NCBI GenBank assembly: GCA_002413145.1
Contig: DHWK01000055.1
Span: 1 to 8,127 of the forward strand
Length of the DNA stretch: 8,127 nucleotides
Source of the DNA: a bacterium UBP12_UBA5184
GTDB taxonomy: Bacteria; Vulcanimicrobiota; Vulcanimicrobiia; Vulcanimicrobiales; Vulcanimicrobiaceae
Direction: 5' to 3'
Shown: piece after piece, positions 6,662 through 8,127 of the stretch
Layout: each line of letters begins with the position of its first letter
Numbering within the stretch: the first letter of the stretch is position 1
Program-made: the position numbers and the translations under genes
The notes under the pieces: model-generated
What the model saw: only the letters and a program-made list of their open reading frames with translations
What the model was told of the DNA's origin: nothing
The model's database searches: none

Positions 6662-8127
6662 CTGAAAACCGCTCCGCGCTTCCTCGCGCCGCTCTTCGTG
6701 CTCGCGATCTTCACGAGCGCGGCGCTGATCTTTCTGCTCGAACCGATGGTGGCGAAGCTGCTGCTGCCGCGGCTCGGCGGCTCGGCGGCGGTCTGGAACA
6801 CGTCGCTCGTCTTCTTTCAGGCGGCGTTGCTCGCCGGGTACGGCTACGCCCACTTGCTGCAGCGCCTGCGCTCGCTGCGCACGCAGGCGCTCGTGCACGT
6901 CGCGGTTTTGCTCGGCGCGCTGCTCTTTCTGCCGCTGCGCATCTCCGGCGTGCTCGGCGATCCGTCGCCGGATGCGCCGATCCCGTGGTTGCTCGCGGTG
7001 CTCGCGATCTCGGTCGGCGTTCCATTCGCAGCGCTCTCGGCGACGGCCCCGCTCCTGCAGCGCTGGTACGGGCTCTTGCGCCTGCAGGCCGAGGGCGCGC
7101 ACACCTATTGGCTCTACGGCGCGAGCAACTTCGGAAGCTTCGTCGCGTTGCTCGCCTACCCGACGCTCATCGAGCCGCACGTCTCGCTTTCGGCGCAACG
7201 CGTCTTGTGGAGCGCCGGCTTCGTTCTCTTCGTCGCGTCGATCGTCGCGCTTGCGTTCTCGAGCCGTTCGCTCGGCGCTCGTAGCGAGCCCGCAGCGACG
7301 CCGGCGCAGACGTCGGGCTCGTGGCGCGAGCGGATCGTCTGGATTCTCTTGGCTGCGGCGCCCTCGAGCTTGATGCTCGGCGTGACCAGCTATCTCGTCA
7401 CCGACGTCGCATCGGCGCCGTTCCTGTGGGTCGTCCCGCTCGCGCTCTACCTGCTGACGTTCGTGATCGCGTTCGCGAAGCGGCCGCCCATTTCGCTCCC
7501 GGTAACCCTCGTAGCTCAGGCCGCGCTGGTCGCCGTCACGCTCGGGATGTTGCCCTTCGAAGACGACGCCGGCGCGTTACCGGCGCTGTTCGGATTGAAC
7601 CTCGCGACATTTTTCTTCACGGCGCTGGCGTGTCACCAAATGCTCGTAGCGCGACGTCCGCCGCCCGACCGTTCCACCGAATTCTTTCTCTCGATCGCCT
7701 GCGGCGGCGTCCTGGGCGGCGCGTTCAACGCGCTGCTCGCGCCCGTTATCTTCAAAACGGTGATCGAATATCCGCTGGCGCTCGTACTATCGGCGCTGGC
7801 GCGGCCATGGGGCACGGGTCGGCTGCGGACTTTGGACTGGCTGTTGCTCGCCGCCGCGCTCGCATTCGCCGCTGCGGCCGGATCGCTCTATCCGGCGCTT
7901 GGCGCGACGTCCGAATCCACCTTCGATTGGATCTCCACCCATCTGTTGCGGGGCGGCGACGTATGGGATGCCGCGGCGGTTGTGGGGCGCATCCTGCTGG
8001 GACTCGGTGCGTTTGCAGCCTTCGCGCTGCGCTCGCGGGCCTGGCCTTTTGCCGCGGCGCTCGCGGCGCTTTCGCTCGGCGCGACGCACGCCGCCGACCG
8101 CGAACCCGCGGTCGCCGGCGACCGCGG
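6662..8127 (+). CDS. Fused MFS/spermidine-synthase-like membrane protein, N-terminal part (open at right edge)
   Basis: An open frame runs from the gyrA stop to the window end without a stop codon, giving at least 488 residues. The sequence is strongly hydrophobic with about ten or more membrane helices and shows landmarks of the membrane part of fused MFS/spermidine-synthase proteins: LIFLLEPMVAKLLLPRLGG (22-40), AVWNTSLVFFQAALLAGYGYAH, SVGVPFAALSATAPLLQRWY, YWLYGASNFGSFVALLAYP, PSSLMLGVTSYLVTD and TEFFLSIACGGVLGG. The soluble aminopropyltransferase-like domain would follow beyond the edge, so polyamine synthesis is not shown, and the family's real substrate is not well established. The start is uncertain. 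CTG 6662, six bases after gyrA, gives a typical N-terminus (MKTAPRFLAPLFVLAIF), while GTG 6698 would remove part of the first helix. Neither has a Shine-Dalgarno site, so coupling to gyrA is likely. Confidence 0.88.
   Translation, partial: MKTAPRFLAPLFVLAIFTSAALIFLLEPMVAKLLLPRLGGSAAVWNTSLVFFQAALLAGYGYAHLLQRLRSLRTQALVHVAVLLGALLFLPLRISGVLGDPSPDAPIPWLLAVLAISVGVPFAALSATAPLLQRWYGLLRLQAEGAHTYWLYGASNFGSFVALLAYPTLIEPHVSLSAQRVLWSAGFVLFVASIVALAFSSRSLGARSEPAATPAQTSGSWRERIVWILLAAAPSSLMLGVTSYLVTDVASAPFLWVVPLALYLLTFVIAFAKRPPISLPVTLVAQAALVAVTLGMLPFEDDAGALPALFGLNLATFFFTALACHQMLVARRPPPDRSTEFFLSIACGGVLGGAFNALLAPVIFKTVIEYPLALVLSALARPWGTGRLRTLDWLLLAAALAFAAAAGSLYPALGATSESTFDWISTHLLRGGDVWDAAAVVGRILLGLGAFAAFALRSRAWPFAAALAALSLGATHAADREPAVAGDR
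8106..8127. repeat. Perfect 22-bp palindrome at the window end
   Basis: CCGCGGTCGCC (8106-8116) is followed at once by its exact reverse complement (8117-8127), and the sequence stops there. An imperfect partner arm (8090-8102, one mismatch to the complement of 8107-8119) precedes it. It lies in the open frame of the last gene and may be an assembly end effect, so the last eleven bases deserve caution. Confidence 0.8.

Overview
The window looks like one whole short contig from a GC-rich (roughly two-thirds G+C by eye) uncultured bacterium. It begins with 20 bases of Nextera sequencing adapter and ends in a perfect 22-bp palindrome, so both ends look like assembly ends. The gene content is mostly housekeeping. 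I see no phage, transposon, CRISPR, tRNA or rRNA. The taxon is uncertain: the GC content, the heavy use of TTG/GTG starts and the Gly-rich TPM protein would suit an uncultured lineage such as Eremiobacterota or a relative, but that is a guess.

Layout. On the plus strand, 22-243 is the C-terminal helix-hairpin-helix end of a ComEA-type DNA-binding protein, cut off by the adapter. It converges, with a 3-base gap, on a long minus-strand cluster that reads leftwards from about 4008 to 247: tsaE, tsaB, rimI, yqeK, rsfS, a 44-residue membrane micro-protein, and a secreted or membrane TPM-domain protein with a Gly-rich tail. Most junctions are 4-base or slightly larger overlaps, which implies one transcript with translational coupling. 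A 133-base divergent spacer (4009-4141) separates the cluster from gyrA (plus strand, 4142-6655). Six bases after gyrA, in the same frame, comes the multi-membrane N-terminal part of a fused MFS/spermidine-synthase-like protein. It runs off the right edge with no stop codon.

How the genes fit together. TsaE and TsaB belong to the tRNA t6A modification machinery (the partner TsaD is not in the window). RimI acetylates ribosomal protein S18 in E. coli, RsfS silences ribosomes in starvation, and YqeK hydrolyses the alarmone Ap4A. The minus-strand cluster is therefore a translation-quality and stress set that ends in two envelope proteins. GyrA is the DNA-cutting subunit of gyrase, and its quinolone-contact residues are unchanged.

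The most interesting signal is in translation starts. tsaE, yqeK and gyrA begin with TTG and the micro-protein with GTG. In rsfS, rimI and the last gene no ATG/GTG/TTG lies where homology says the protein should begin. For rsfS a CTG codon sits at ideal distance from a strong Shine-Dalgarno sequence, and a CTG is also the best-placed candidate for the last gene. I found no clearly novel multi-gene system.
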